Origin: Rhopalosiphum padi
Taxonomy: Eukaryota; Arthropoda; Insecta; Hemiptera; Aphididae
Assembly: GCF_020882245.1 (NCBI RefSeq)
Contig: NC_083597.1
Span: 35,814,652 to 35,878,651 of the forward strand
Length of the DNA: 64,000 nucleotides
Reading direction: 5' to 3'
Part shown: one piece after another, positions 36,088-51,024 of the stretch
Layout of the letters: every line of letters starts with the position of its first letter
Position numbering within the stretch: the first letter of the stretch is position 1
The notes under the pieces: generated by a model
Seen by the model: only the letters and a program-made list of their open reading frames with translations
The model's database searches: none
What the model was told of the DNA's origin: nothing
Position numbers and translations under genes: made by a program

Positions 36088-37953
36088 CAAAATTGTACGT
36101 GACCAGTATAGTTCGAGAATTTCTACAGGTACCTATAAATATATTATGTTTTGTGTTGTATTAAATAGTTATTATAAAATAATGGAACGCGCCCGTACGA
36201 AATCGTCTATATCAATAGTAATATAATATTGTATAATATAAGCTCGAAAAATATTTACGTAGGTAACTATATTAGTATACCGGAACCGGTGTTCGCCGCA
36301 ATAATGGTCGCACACGACGCACCATAATACTTATATACTAATAAAATGTTATGATATTTATTGTTTATTGTTATAATAATGTTATGGTATTAATACGTGA
36401 ATGAGACGTATAATGTCGCCGTCGTGTAATAGAAAAACCTGTAAAAATAAAAAAAAAAAACACGAAGGCGAAAACTATTTCGCGTTGGTGGAGTCGCGTC
36501 CATCGCGCACCCTAATGGACTCGTAATAGCTCATTACGCGCGCCACATCACGGGTCGTCATCGCCGCCGCCGCGTTCGTAAAAAACGTGGTTTTATATTT
36601 TTATTATTTCACTCTGCCACGCAAATATCCGTCTACATCGATACAACGCAACTACGATGTTACAATATAATATATTTCGCCTTTTTTTTTTTTTTATCGC
36701 GTTCGTAAATCTCTTCAATGGTAGGGACCGCGGTGTACCATCAAAATACCTTTATGGCGTTTCACCATACGAGTATATTATATGTATTATGTTGCGATGA
36801 TAACATATTTTTATCCTAACCTATGCCTCGGTGCCAAGCGATTTGTCGACCTCGAACGACCGGACGTTCGCATATAGGCAGACCGTATGTATTACGCATT
36901 TACGTATAGTAGGTAGGTACTATGCGCGTACCTACCAATATAATATAGTTATACACATGCGGCAAGCCGTTTTTTAGTTCCATTACTCCTCGCGCAGTTC
37001 CGCATAAATGAATCGTAAACCAGCGTGTTTTACTTAAAACTATAAAAAAAAAAAAATGAATGTTACCTGACCTACGGTGATAGTCGTTTTTAGTTCATAT
37101 ACATTGGATAAAACATTATTTTCCGTATCATAACAACAGTAATTTATAGTGGGAGAGAAGTATTTTTTTTAATGTTTATTACGCGAGAGGCGATGTTATA
37201 TATATTGCATAATATTATAGGTTATTAAAATACAAATATATTATGTACGCGCATACATATTTGAGGACATCCTCCCCTCGAACTCGCGGTAAATACATGA
37301 TGGGTATCTATCGTATATGATATATATTATATTATATATAGGTAATACGCCACCAACAGAGTTATTATATTATTATTTAGCTCAACATTGCAGCGATATA
37401 CGATTATTACAGTTAAACCGCACTACAGACGTTTGGCGTTTACGCGTTTCCAGGCGAAAGGATATATCGCCGCCGTCGTTTAAGTCTCTGCAGTAATATG
37501 GCGATGCGCGTATCGTATAATAATTTTACGCGTTATACGTCTAAAACACACCACACACACAAATAATTATAAATATGTATTTCTATGTTATACGCGTGTA
37601 ATACTCAGCCATATATACATAATAAAGTAAGGCGGCGTGGTCTATACCGGAGAACCGGTCATTATAACATAATATCGGTCCGGTCACTATATACATATAT
37701 ATATATATATATAAAATATACACTTGCACTCGCGTATATTATATATAATATATAATAATAATATACATATACAGGGGGCCCCGTCGTCCTTTAAGTCTTA
37801 ATAAACCGACGTAATTTTAATAATAAAATTAAATATCCTACGTGTATATACACGGTGCTGGGCCGAACGGGTAATTATCGTTTCCAATGAACGCGGCCAG
37901 TAACGTAATTTATGTCTGGCTAATGCGTCCGACGGGACGTGTCATGACGCGCA

Positions 37954-37983
37954 CAATAATAATAATAATAATAATAATAATAT
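37954..37983. repeat. (TAA)n microsatellite
   Basis: About ten ATA/TAA units. Confidence 0.9.
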
Positions 37984-40271
37984 AACGTGTACGTACACAT
38001 ACATACTATATTATGCTATATACCAACGTAACGTGTACATAGAGGTTGGTCGTTTTTAGTCGCCCCCACCCGCCACTCCACATAAAATCACAATTAATTT
38101 TTAGAATATATATTATGTTTATAATACGGGTATATACATACACGTGAGATTATGCGCATTGTCTTCCGACAGTGGATCCTCCCTCTATAGCAGTAGTTTG
38201 AGGGGAAAACAACGAAATGAAAACTGACTTATTACCTCCGGATGGATACGCGCGTCTATTTCAGCGTCGAATCTTCGCTGTCCCGGTCGTATCCGGTTAG
38301 ATTGTCGAGCCCGATCTAGACTCCTGTAGAGTTTAGAAACCAATATTAACTCTTGTAATACTGCCGTACATCATAAATAACCAGTTCTACGATTCAGAGT
38401 GTCATTTTTTGCACGACTTCCGGACGGAAATTTACTATATTACTAAAGAAGACACATGCATAATAATAATAATGCTCGAGAAAGAATAATATATATATAA
38501 ATCTACATAACCATAGAAGCAAATATAGATCTTAAATTTCGGGGGTACTAAAATAATATAGAATTTATGATACCATAAACACTATTTCCTTATTTGCCAT
38601 ATTTTTAATACTTATGATAATAATTTGAATAAAATATTAGTAATAAATAACTATAGGTATCTATCATAAATAAATCAATTTAATGATACGGCTTGCAAAT
38701 GTATTAATTAAATCTTCAGTATTTACCAGTGAAAAGTTTGAAAATCATTTTTGTGTTATGCGTCACAGTCCATAGCTCGTCTATATAAATTAATACATTA
38801 TTATAGTATAAGTATAAGTATATATAATTAAATAAGTTATTTGAGGGTGCTAAGCAATAAGCACACCTAGTCCCACCTTTTTTACCTATGTACATCATAC
38901 TATAAAATATATAATGGCTTCCGAAATAAACGAAATTATTTTGGTGCTGTACTACATACTCTGCACACATAGCACAAGATGCAGTGTGTGACAATTGTGT
39001 GTCTACTGCTAATCCTATATTACAGCACTGACTGATATATTTATAATATAAAATGTTCATATAACGATTGATAATAACAATTATTACGTGTAGCTGCTAC
39101 CTTAGATACATGAACGTCAGAACATGATGCTCTAATTTCCGATTTCAAACGATATATTAATATTATCAAAGTGTTTGTGCAATATGTCTGCGAGTCATAT
39201 TGTATACTATACACTCATATACAAGATATAATAATACTTATAGACACCTATAATAGTATATAGTATAATATATAGTATATAGTATATTATATGCCTTCGG
39301 GCGTAGATTCACGATTTTCCCACCATTATCGTACATTTTGCGCTATCATCTATAGTCTATACATACTATGACAAACTTGATAATATTGAAACTTTACGAT
39401 GTGGTTTAATGAACATTTTCCACCCTCTCCCCCATTTTCTTCGATTAATGAATTAATTTAAATTTTGATTTTTAAGTATAAATATAAGGATCATAATAAT
39501 ATTCTCAAACACACGGCTTATTTGAATACAAATTAAGAATTATTGAGTGTAATATGGCAAACTTCGTTTTTTTAAAATATTTTATGTATTAAAAAGATAA
39601 TATTTAAAATAAATAAATGAAGTATCAAGTCCTTAGTTACTTAACTAAAGACAATAAAGCTAGTATAATTAGAAGATACGTGAGGGCAATTGCGCGGCTT
39701 GAAAATTAAATAATTTTATTACAACTGTATAATGCATACAAAATATCAGAATGTAATAATAAATATTTATATATTAGACTAAAATACTAAATATTACACA
39801 TATTGATATATTTTAAGTAAATTCATTATTATAATGGGCTTTTTATCATTAGTAAAGTTAATGAAGATAAATGACTCTCTCTTTTGATTTAAATACGTCA
39901 ACATTTACATAAAAATCATCTGATTAACCAATTGAATCAGGATACTGTGGATAATATAAAGTGCAAGTATTTTAAAATGCATATTATAATATGTGTTTGT
40001 TTAGTGTACCTACAAATAAATCCACATATGAGTATTTTAATTAATTGTTAATTAAGGATAAAATATGTGGAGTGAGCATCCTCGATAAATCATAATTTTC
40101 CTTTATTATATAAACATATTAATATATAATATACATATTTTACAATCTTCTATTTTCAATCTCCTGCAGAGTTCAGATACTAACAAATAATAAGAGTTAG
40201 TTGTTAATGTAATGATGTTTATAGTGATTTCGATTAATTCGGGATGATAAATAAAAATATATGTGACTGTA

Positions 40272-40318
40272 ACAGTGACGTAGCCATGGGGAGGTCTGAG
40301 GGGGCTGCAGCCCCCCTA
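40272..40318 (+). repeat. Transposon-end fragment with CAGTGACGTAG and a GC palindrome
   Basis: CAGTGACGTAGCC is followed by GGGGAGG, and at 40300-40315 by GGGGGCTGCAGCCCCC, a perfect 16-bp palindrome. The composition is unlike the AT-rich surroundings. It resembles the terminal part of a DNA transposon, but no opposite end was found. Confidence 0.4.
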
Positions 40319-40818
40319 AAATATCATGAAAATTTAAAAATTATTTTAATTTTTAATGGTCTATGATAATCGCTATAAAAATCTTAAATTGCAGTACTAT
40401 ACAAAAATTGGTCAGCCGTTCCTGAAAAAAAATACAGTCACTGTAGGTTACTAAAATGTTTTTTACTGACACGGTTCTGCAGGTTTGGCGTGCTGTACAT
40501 ATTATATTTTTCTTCTTCGCATATATGTATAACCATTTTTTCAGAAATTTATATTGCAATAATATACTTGTCATAAATGACTACGATTGACCGAAACTTG
40601 CACCGTAAATATTAATATTAGCTACACCTATACGACCAGTCGATTACTGATAAACGTCATTCACCATATGTCGTGCGCAAACATTATACGCGAATGGGTA
40701 GTTCGGGTGTGTAACGCATAGAAGGGTAGGTACCTTATGGCTTATTCGCGTTCTCGCATCAATAGTATAATAGGTATCTATAATATATATATTATGTACT
40801 TAAAGACCGTATGGCGTG

Positions 40819-40839
40819 TGTATATATATATATATATAT
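40819..40839. repeat. (TA)n microsatellite
   Basis: About ten units. Confidence 0.9.
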
Positions 40840-41234
40840 TATATAAATACGAAACGAAAGAAATCATTTCGGGGACGCGTAATGTGTCTACTCCAATCTG
40901 TATAGTATATAATGTATCTTTACCGCCGGACGAAAACGAGAGGGTAAAAAATATAATACAATAAAATATATATAATGGGCGGACCGGGGGTGGTAGACGA
41001 GCCACGAGCGAGTTAAAATAATATTATATTTTATGAAATCGGAGACGTCTGCAGCGCACGGCGGTCGTTTCAAATTAACCGTAAATATAATACAACATAT
41101 ATTTATGCCAGACATATGTGTACATACAAATATGCGTGTATACATCATACCCGTGTAGGATCCAATTGCGGGCCAAACGTTTTTGCGCACGTTTATAATA
41201 TGTACAATATAGAAAATGACGTATATTGTATATA

Positions 41235-41235
<1 letters not shown>

Positions 41236-41266
<31 letters not shown>
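41236..41266. repeat. (TTA)n microsatellite
   Basis: About ten units. Translated, it gives the poly-Asn and poly-Tyr frames seen around it. Confidence 0.9.
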
Positions 41267-41403
41267 GTAACGTAACAATTATAAACGGAGAAAGCGGTAG
41301 GTACCTGCAGGCGGTGTAGTGTGTACAAATAATATTAAATATACGCAACGTCCCGAGACAAACACCTTTATAAATTATTATTATAATAAATCCGCGTGCC
41401 AGT

Positions 41404-41440
41404 ATACAGGGTGTTTGAAAAGTAAATGCATTGACTTTTT
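41404..41440 (+). repeat. Solitary TATACAGGGTG transposon-like end
   Basis: TATACAGGGTGTTTGAAAAG starts here. The first 11 bases match the outer end of foldback element 3 and another solitary end at 45432. No inverse partner lies within the next 2 kb. Confidence 0.35.
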
Positions 41441-43086
41441 TATAGTGACCAGATTGTGTGAGCATTGTGGTACACGGGTTAATGCAATAAGCATGTGCAG
41501 TATAACGTCGAAATGATTACGGGGTGGATATGGGAGAGATAAATACATCCCCCACCCCACGTATGAGCTTTGTTTATATATGTTATTGTCTTATCGAAAA
41601 AATCACAAATTTAAATACAAATGCAATTATCTTGACAAAAAAAAATAATGATTTTTTTGGTATTCTTCCCACTCCTCCCATAGAACAGTTCCAATTACGT
41701 CGCTGAGCTTGTAAGCGTCAAACTAATAAATTCTCTGTAGATAAAACTTCAACTGTTTTATTATATTTTATCTCGGTGAACACCTTTTCGGTTAATTTCA
41801 TACTCTAAGAGAATTGACACGAAAATATGATAGATTTTCAGGAAGTACCTATGGAGTCATGTTATATTAGTATATATTTTTTTATATTAACTAGTATGCA
41901 TTATTGAGCCGATAGTTTTTATTATTTAAAATCGTAATTATTTTAAGTTTAGTGAAACGTATGTTAAATTTTGATGAATTCCTATGTATAATTAATAACG
42001 GGATACGATTTTTCACTTAAAACACACATTATTTTAATTCATAATTCATAATTAATAAATTAATTTATTATGATAATATATCAACTGTTGACATATTATA
42101 TTATAATATAAAACATAATTAAATTAAAAATAATATCTGTCACTTGAAAATAGTTTATAATACAAAAATTATATCCTCATAAATAGTAACAAACAATTAC
42201 GAAAATGAATGGTTTTCTAAGTACCTAAATACATTACGAGTCAAAAAAATATTATATAATTGCGTTTTATCATTGAAAAACTTAACATCTCCGTCAAAAC
42301 GTTACAGATTTACCATCATATGGGTGTATTACAGGTAGACATAGATTTTATGGGTGTAAACCATGATAACTCATCCATTCCGACTAAAATCGTACCCTTC
42401 TCTTTTCGGTCTAACAAAAACTTTGATATTTACTCATACTTTATGCTAAACATATTGGTAGAAAATTATTAAAAATATAAATTGTATAACAATTATGTAA
42501 TATACAAATAAAAATACGTATCTATTATATAATTTTCGTAATTAATTATTTTATCGGTGGTCATCGAGCTTGATTATGATGATAACTACCATATACCTTG
42601 GTATATTTACGAAAATCGATCATTGTGCGTATCGTTAACTGATCATTATCGTTTATAGTCAAGTTGAAAAAAAATACTAAGAAATGCATTTTTAATACTT
42701 TTCTTTATGTATAACCATAAAGTATAAATATTAATCTTGTTTTGTTGACCCTAAAAGTGAAGGGTACGATTTTTGTCGAAAAACGGTTATGTCCAGTTAA
42801 CGATAATCAAGATCATTTCCATATTATTTTCACAACTCTCGAGATCAGAGTCTGCTGCAGACGCACGACAAGTGCACAAATACACAATGTACATATGATA
42901 ATTATTTTTTTTTTTTATCAATACTTAGTATCGGCAATAGATCGTAATACACTATATATATATACAGTTCGATACACAATATACATATTATATTATTACA
43001 ATACCACCGAGGTAGCCGACGAAAAAAACCATTACGTTATTATGTGTAGTATAATATTGTACATAATATAATATACATATTGTATG

Positions 43087-43109
43087 GTATATATATATAT
43101 ATATATATA
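43087..43109. repeat. (TA)n microsatellite
   Basis: About 11 units. Confidence 0.9.
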
Positions 43110-43285
43110 ATAATAACGGGCTGTGTAGTCGAAAAATAAGCTACCGGACCAGAGAACGCGATACGGAGCATTATCATAGAATATAATATACACGGTCATT
43201 AGAGGCGGCGTGCTACCGATCGTAGGCGGAGCGATGATAAATCTATAATATAATATAGTGTATTATTATTGTACACGCTTATGCC

Positions 43286-43314
43286 CGCGCGCGCGTGTGT
43301 GTGTGTGTGTGTGT
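43286..43314. repeat. (CG)n/(GT)n compound microsatellite
   Basis: CGCGCGCG passing into about ten GT units. Alternating purine-pyrimidine sequence of this kind can adopt Z-DNA. Confidence 0.9.
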
Positions 43315-43840
43315 AACATACATTATATATTTATATATAATATAGGTTTAGGCTACTGTTGTGTGCATTCGTATAATAATACGTATGCGTAAGTATATAG
43401 GTACGCGTGTGCGTATAAGTCGCTCAGTGCATTATAATATCGTACAAGCGTATACTATAATATATTAATAGCATAATCACCGAGCGGACGGCGGCCGCAT
43501 GATTGGTTTTCAACGAGAAATATTATTATGCGATCATACCCGTGACCGGGTATACGGTGTAAATAATGATATATGATATATATATATATATTATACATAT
43601 ATCGGTAACTCGTCTTCGGTCGCGCGGCGGTTAATCATCGATATGTCGTATATATGTATATATATATGTAATACGCACCGTATCGCGGATATACATAATA
43701 TATTATATAATATAATATGCATAAAGAGATCGATATATTAAAATGCATATACGCTCGCGTTCGTGAGACCGAGTGCGTTATTTTCGTATGTTTTTCCGCT
43801 CTCATCGGCAACAATTGTGGGTGAAAAAACTAGTAATTTA

Positions 43841-43862
43841 TACACACACACACACACACACA
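43841..43862. repeat. (CA)n microsatellite
   Basis: Ten to eleven CA units. Confidence 0.9.
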
Positions 43863-44928
43863 TATAAGCGCACGATGATGTATACGAATATCGTCGAGTT
43901 CACATGCGGAACACATTTATTTATGTGGTAACCTATACGGTTAGCGCGCGATGCTCGTCTAAATATTATAATACGTATAATATTATACACATTGATACGC
44001 GACGGCCGACCGTCATGGGAAAAATACCAATCGGCCCGCGCGTGTTTAAAGTATAATAATAATAATATATAGGTTTATTATTATTATATGTATTATAATG
44101 TGCGCGCTCTGGATGTCGAAAAGTTATTGCTGGTAAAATTTATTATCGCGCCGACAACTGTATACGCGCCGATCGTAGTGTTTTCGAGACGCGTGGGTGA
44201 TGCCGTACGAGAACGTACAATATGATAATAATAAAATAATATTAGAATATAAATAGGTATTATAGCGCGAGTGGCTGATGTGAACGAATTCGACGGTTCG
44301 CGGTGGACAAAATGAGAAAAGTTGATCACGTATTTTTTTTTTTTAAATTATTTAAAGTGGTACGAAAACGAATTACGAATATAATATAATGTGATATTAT
44401 ATTGTGCTTCAAGTCGATTGACTTGTTTTGTAAACGCGTTCGGATGTTTTTTCTTCCGCTAGATGTGGCATCCGAAATCCGATAAACAACTACACACAAA
44501 AACTAGCGATTATCGGCAGCCAAATGAAAAACGCTCTTAAAATTAAAATATGTTGTATACATTATTTTCACATTGGACATAATATATATTATATAAATAA
44601 ATTATCGATATACTTATATCTACATAACTACAAAGTTCTTTACTGTCCCGTCGAATTATTTTTTTATTATGCATAAACTCATTTTTTAGAAAATAATGTT
44701 CTGATAAATGTATAATAATATACTAGTTGAATAACCCGGTATCGTTCGTGTGTTAAATAATCGATTCGTATATAAATTGGTTTTTTTTAATATAATTAAA
44801 CTATTTAAAGCCTAGCCATGTAATATATACCTAATGTGTTTTATAATTTAACTTAATTTATGATATTTATAACTGAAATGACAAATAAAATGAAATTGGA
44901 AAAATTAAGAGTGATTTACTCGTAAAAT

Positions 44929-45116
44929 CATTTGGTACAACCATGTGAAAAAAAATCATTTAAATGACACGCTAAAAAACCGTAACCTTTAAACACAAAT
45001 CTCCCTCTCCATCCCTTCAGATAAAAAAATTAAATATCGGGTGACGTGGTGACATTCAAAACAATATTTGGAACAACTCTATGAAAAAAAAATGGATAAG
45101 TTAAATAGTGTCATCA
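44929..45116 (+). repeat. Approximate direct duplication, spacing about 139 bp
   Basis: TTTGGTACAACCATGTGAAAA at 44931 recurs as TTTGGAACAACTCTATGAAAA at about 45069, each followed by TAAATGACAC / TAAATAGTGTC. Both units are diverged. Confidence 0.5.
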
Positions 45117-47520
45117 TAAAATTGAAACATAAAAAAGTCCTGTTCCCCTATGTATATATACATATATAAAAAGATATAAATACATTTCCTGAACTAATTT
45201 TATAAACATTATTACCATTTATACACGTAATGTCGTCTATCAAACAATATGGTTCGTTTGATGGTTAATGTGAGATACTCTCATTATAAAGTACCTATAG
45301 GTATTAATAATAAAATTATTTATATGTACCTATATATAATTGTCGTTTTCACCAAATAGTGAGTGTTTTAAGCAAACAAATCACCATAATAATATTACAA
45401 GTAGGTAATATATAATATACTATATGCCATCTAGTATACAGGGTGTAACATATAGAACTATCTTTTGTTCTAATTAATATTTTTAATTTTGTTTTTATTT
45501 ACCATTAAGAGACCCTAACGCTATACGTATAATTTAATTTTTTTTTAATGTTATTTTTTAGTACTGAAAATAAAAAAATTAACATTTGATTTTAATGTTT
45601 TGGATAAATTTAGCTGATTATAAGAACAATTGACGATGTATACTTACTTTTTACGGGTTTTTATTAAATAATTTTACACTTGGGACAACATTTTTAAATC
45701 ATTAGATTAAACTCCTTTACTATTTTTTCCTAATTTTTAGCTAGGTACACGTAACACACTTACCTAAACCTTGTTGTTAATTTTTTCACGATATTGCGTT
45801 GATGGTTGCATCCCAAACATTGTTATCAGCCGATTTTTCGAGTCCTAAATCCCAAGACATTGTACAAAGAAGAAAAAACAATAATATTATTTCACGTGAT
45901 ATGTATAATATAATAATATATTATATTTTTATTAAATTTTTAACATATTTTATCTTTTATATTACCAGGATTATATATGTATTTAATTTAAGTTTTGACA
46001 TGACTGAATTGTCTTCAATATTCATTAGTTATAATGCATATTGCATATACATTTAGAGTGAAGTTTTGTTTGCATTCATCGATTTTAATAAAATATTTTC
46101 TTCCACGGTATTGTTGAAGATATATTAGTGTATTACTATTATATTATTTTACGTTATAATACAATATTAAGAGTAGTTTTGTAAATTTAATTAGTGAGTT
46201 ATGAATATTATGTAAAATTATACGATACGAAAATGATCATAACATACTTAGAAATTTAAATACCGTTAAAAAAAATACGTACAAACACGGATAATGTTCT
46301 TGACTTAAGGTTGCTTATAGAATAATATACATAAATCGCACCAATATTAAGCTTATAAAATAAAATCGATTCTACTGGACGTAAATTTGCTATTCTGTAA
46401 ACATGTAAGATTGAAAGACTGCGACGAATCATTCGCTAAAGATATCGGATTGAAAAAAAATATCCATTACGTTATTATTTAAGTTAACCAAAAATGTTAG
46501 TGTATTGATCGTTTTAATAAGACTATCGTGTATGCGTTGATTAGCTAACAGTCAAACACCCACATTTACCTACACATTAAATTCGTTACCTATAAGTATA
46601 CATCTAATATTGATATTTTTACAGCATCATACTCGCTATAATATATACGCGTAGTCGAAATCTCAGCGCTTTTTAAAACGATATAAAGATGATACAGGAA
46701 ATCGAATAAACGCAGTTTAGTTGCCTACATCACAGCTGCATCTCGCGTGTACATAAATTTGAATTTTTTCTGTAAATTATTCCCTTTAAAAACACTTATC
46801 AGTAATTATGGATTGAATCGATAAAATGGAATAGGAGGTTAAACCGACTGAAAAAAATAATAACAGTATAAATAAACGAACGGAAACCGAATATCATCAT
46901 GCATAATATACATAAATATAAACTGCGAAATACATACAAACGGTGTGTCTTAATGCGCGCTGTTGCTGCAGCTGCGGAGGTGTGATAATCGCGAGCTCAT
47001 ACAATGGGATTATAATATTATTATGTATATGCGTGTATACACACATATTATCGTAATCTATCCAATTACGTTTTTCGCGTTCGTGCAGAAGTGCTGCATA
47101 ATTTCTTCCCGGAAAATCGATAAATTACGCGTGTATCTATATTATGCATCTCGGCTCGAACGCGTGCGACAGGAGATCATAACCCACATCTTTGGATAAG
47201 TCCGCGTCTCCGCGACCGGCTGTCACCGCCGCTACCGCGGAGTCCCGTATACTTATAATAGCTGCAGCCGCAACCGCTGCGCGTCCGTCGGTTGCAGCGG
47301 AATAATTGACCCACGAAATTAACATATAACATCCGCAGCGTGTGTTTTTCCTCGGCCCGGAATACGCTGAGACGGGGAAAACGTTTATTTGTTTATTATT
47401 ATTATTATTTATTTTTTTTAAAACAGCGACGAGTCCAATAAGAAATCGCGGTGGTGCCTACTCCCGTGGACAGGCTGTGTACCATTATAGACACGAATAT
47501 ATAAAGCGTAGGCGAACGAA

Positions 47521-47544
47521 TATAATAATAATAATAATAATAAT
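47521..47544. repeat. (TAA)n microsatellite
   Basis: About seven ATA units. Confidence 0.9.
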
Positions 47545-50500
47545 ATTGTAATGTCGTCATCGCGCATATTATTATAGATACGCGAGTATAATATACGGTT
47601 AGATGGACGCAGATAGGCAGTAGCGATCCGGGTGGACGTCCGATCACACATAGTATTACTAAACGATATATTATAATATTATAATAATATTATCATAATA
47701 AGTATACTGCGGTTTAACACGCAGTACTAATAACATAATTTATATTCTTATTATCTATATTATCTATTCTAATTTATATTCTCCGAAAAGAAAAATCTGA
47801 AAACCAGTGTTTGTGTAATAATTATAGCTATACGTGTACACACGGTGTATAGTAATCATATAGGCGTGTGCACGGGTTGTGTTTAGTGTGCTGTTGCTTC
47901 TGCTGTACACATTTTACATATTGTGCTCTTTTCATTTATATGTATAACAAATATTATTATTATTATATTTTTTAATTACAGGTATAATGTAAAACGAAAT
48001 AGGTAACCGCTTCAATGTACTGCATGTAAATGTCGAGCGTACGAAAAATGTCTAAACACAACAATCAAAGTAAGATTATATATAGTTGTATACATTTTAA
48101 ACAAAAATATAGCCAATGAAAACTATTTCATAACAAGTTTAAAAACAGTTATCCTTACTAAAAATATTTATTATTCTAAACATACCACGGAAATATCTCT
48201 GGCGTGTCTATATAGGTAAGCATATTGTTATATTGTTATATTTTTACTTTATTTATTAACTACATACTACTTACGCCTCTTAAAAAAAAAACACCAGATA
48301 TATAGATCTTATTTTTTTACAACTATAACACAAATATTGTTATACATTTTTTAAGTGGAACGATATTTCAAACGGCTCGTAATAGATAGGTATTTATCCT
48401 GTCGAATAACAAGAGCGATCATTTATCACAAACAAATAGTACACCTATTGATTGTCTAAAGCCATTCACGTATGTTATGTGAACACAGATATTGTTTAAG
48501 AACATTAATTTTCAACCAACTTTCTAGTGGTTATTAGCTTACAGTTTCTCAACACAACTTGTGTATAATACTAAATAATTATTTTAATTGTAAACACTCA
48601 TAATCTCGAAAAGTGTGTAAGTCTTTAAAAATATTTTCTTATAGGTACATAACACGAAGTCAGTACAAAACAATTGTTTTTATAATTATATTTATATTTT
48701 CACGCTTATTTATTAATATATTATTATACATATATTTATAAATCTGAAAATTCATAAACATGAAAACATAATTTCGAATGGCATGGTTTTAAGTATTAAA
48801 AGTATTGATAAACGAAATAAACTAACGCAGAGTTAGTAAGTCGTAGAAGGTCCACTACTCCAATCATCAAAACTTTAAATTCTTATAAAGTTATAACTAT
48901 CATATAATTAATTACACTTTTTACAATTGGATATAAGTATGTATCAGAAGCCTTAGAAAAATATATTCTGATTGAAAACATAAAATTAATTTTTTTTTTT
49001 TTTTTTAAAAAGTAAAAACTTTAAAAAATATAACAAACAAAAAAATGTCTTGTAATGTAGGTAAGTTTCTACTTTAAATTATGAAAACAAAAGTTTCTAA
49101 AAAATAATATATTTCGAGATGATGAATATTTATTGTATATGAATGATTATGTAATATAATGTACCATTATATCAGCCATTATACAATAGTATATTTTCAT
49201 TAAATATGAAGTTGTCTTTATGTTATTTTATATTATAGTCATATATTTAACGACTTTTATTTTTATATTCAAGAGATTAAAATATATTGTTACAGTTTTT
49301 AAATGTAACATTTTTTGGAGACTTTGATTAACACTGAAACATTAAATCAGGATCAGCACATTATTCTATACAGTAACATGCCGTACGTATATTAAATAGT
49401 TGGTGTAGACAAATAACCGTAAAGTGATTTTATGATTTAACTATCCTGCGTAAAAAAATTTATGAAAACCGAATGGGTATCTTTGAATATAACACGCCCA
49501 TGAAATATATTTTATTATAGACGTACGTCATATGATAATATAAAATACTATTACACGATCCGTCCTACTCGCGGATGGGACAGAAGACGTGGAAGATGAC
49601 GTGTGTCTAATTATCGCACGTCGACCGTATATCAGTATACACATAGTATAATAATATGTTGATACGCGTATAGAGTTTAGTAAACGTTATAAATATATAT
49701 ATATATGGTGGGAAACCGGGAAACGTTTCGTTAAATAATTAGTCAAATAAAATAATAACTCAGTTTTGTTTTTAACACAATGGACAGACACTAAATTATA
49801 TTAAACGATATTATATTATAATAGCTAAATATAGCCTCGTGTTCGTGGCCACACGCGCGAGTGTACTACATAATTATTATATAGCTGCAGATACAAACTC
49901 GGACGTCCGTGAAGGGCTTCCCACTCCGATTTTTTTGATATTTTTTTAATAATCGATTGACTTTATACTCATTTGTGCCAATCGGTTTTAACTAATTTTA
50001 AACTCCATATTTTTACCACAAGGGTATATTTTTAGGATGGCCAATTTCATGTAGCACTCAATATTTTGAGACTAATTTTGTACAATTGATGACGTCGATA
50101 AAAATCATCTAAGATTTAAAAATATTATTCAAGGTCCATAATAAGTTAATATTAAAGCATTTAAAAATTGTAAAGATGCTAAGTGACTATTTTATTTTAT
50201 ATGTATAAGTATTTGAAGTAAAAATGTTGACAACATTTGTAAAAATAACGCAAATTTGAATATTACTTTGTAATTTAAAATTTATCAAATGTTCAATTTT
50301 ACAGTTAATGTGTGATAACCAAAGTTCCCCATAAGTATTTAGTCATGGACCCGAGAACCTCCCTCGATAATCTCAAGTTGAATGTATACACTATACGTCT
50401 ATACATGTTTAGTTTTTCGTTGAAAATATTCTGTATTTATAGCCCTGACTAATTCATAACTTATACACAAGATTAATTTCATTTATACTATATTCTACAA

Positions 50501-51024
50501 GAGTCGTTAATTTTATTTAAACAATTTCACCATTTTAAAGGTTTTTAAACTGTACTCATACATTTATATTGTGGATTTGAACACAGCATTTAAAATTTCC
50601 AATTCGTATAACACAAACTTTAAAATGTATAATGAAATAAATTGTTATCTCTAAAACATGACTTGCAAAGTGAATTTTTAACGGCCAAGGTTTTTAGCTC
50701 AGAATCGTTATCGAATGATTTATCATGATTCTTGAACGCTCATGCCAAGTCGCATAAAAATGTATTAATTTAATGGTACACTAAAATGTAATGAACTAAC
50801 CATGAGCACCTCAACTATGTAAAAAGGACTAATTAGCTTACTATTAATTTATTAAAATAATGTAAAATGTTATGTGATTGTGTATGCCATCATAGCTAAA
50901 ACTAATCGGGTCCAAACTTAATAATGATGTTACAACACACATTTTAAGAAATAAATAATCAACCAATGGATATGTTTCACTATTAATTAGATTTATAACA
51001 ATTTAGATGTATATAGGTGCTTAC

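Larger units (their letters stand above)
36088..50992. other. Gene-poor stretch
   Basis: No gene could be supported. CpG-rich patches lie around 36440-36570, 37430-37520, 37850-37960, 43470-43520, 43980-44040, 44100-44210 and 47140-47360. Microsatellites and TA-rich palindromes are dense. Solitary transposon-like ends with TATACAGGGTG occur at 41404 and 45432, and an approximate direct duplication lies at 44929/45068. Confidence 0.5.

Noticed and set aside
38716..39060. 114-codon minus-strand frame
   Set aside because: Tyr/Ile-rich composition of AT-rich DNA with no domain.
40888..41328. 146-codon minus-strand frame
   Set aside because: Contains poly-Ile from a TTA microsatellite; the overlapping frames on both strands are equally open.
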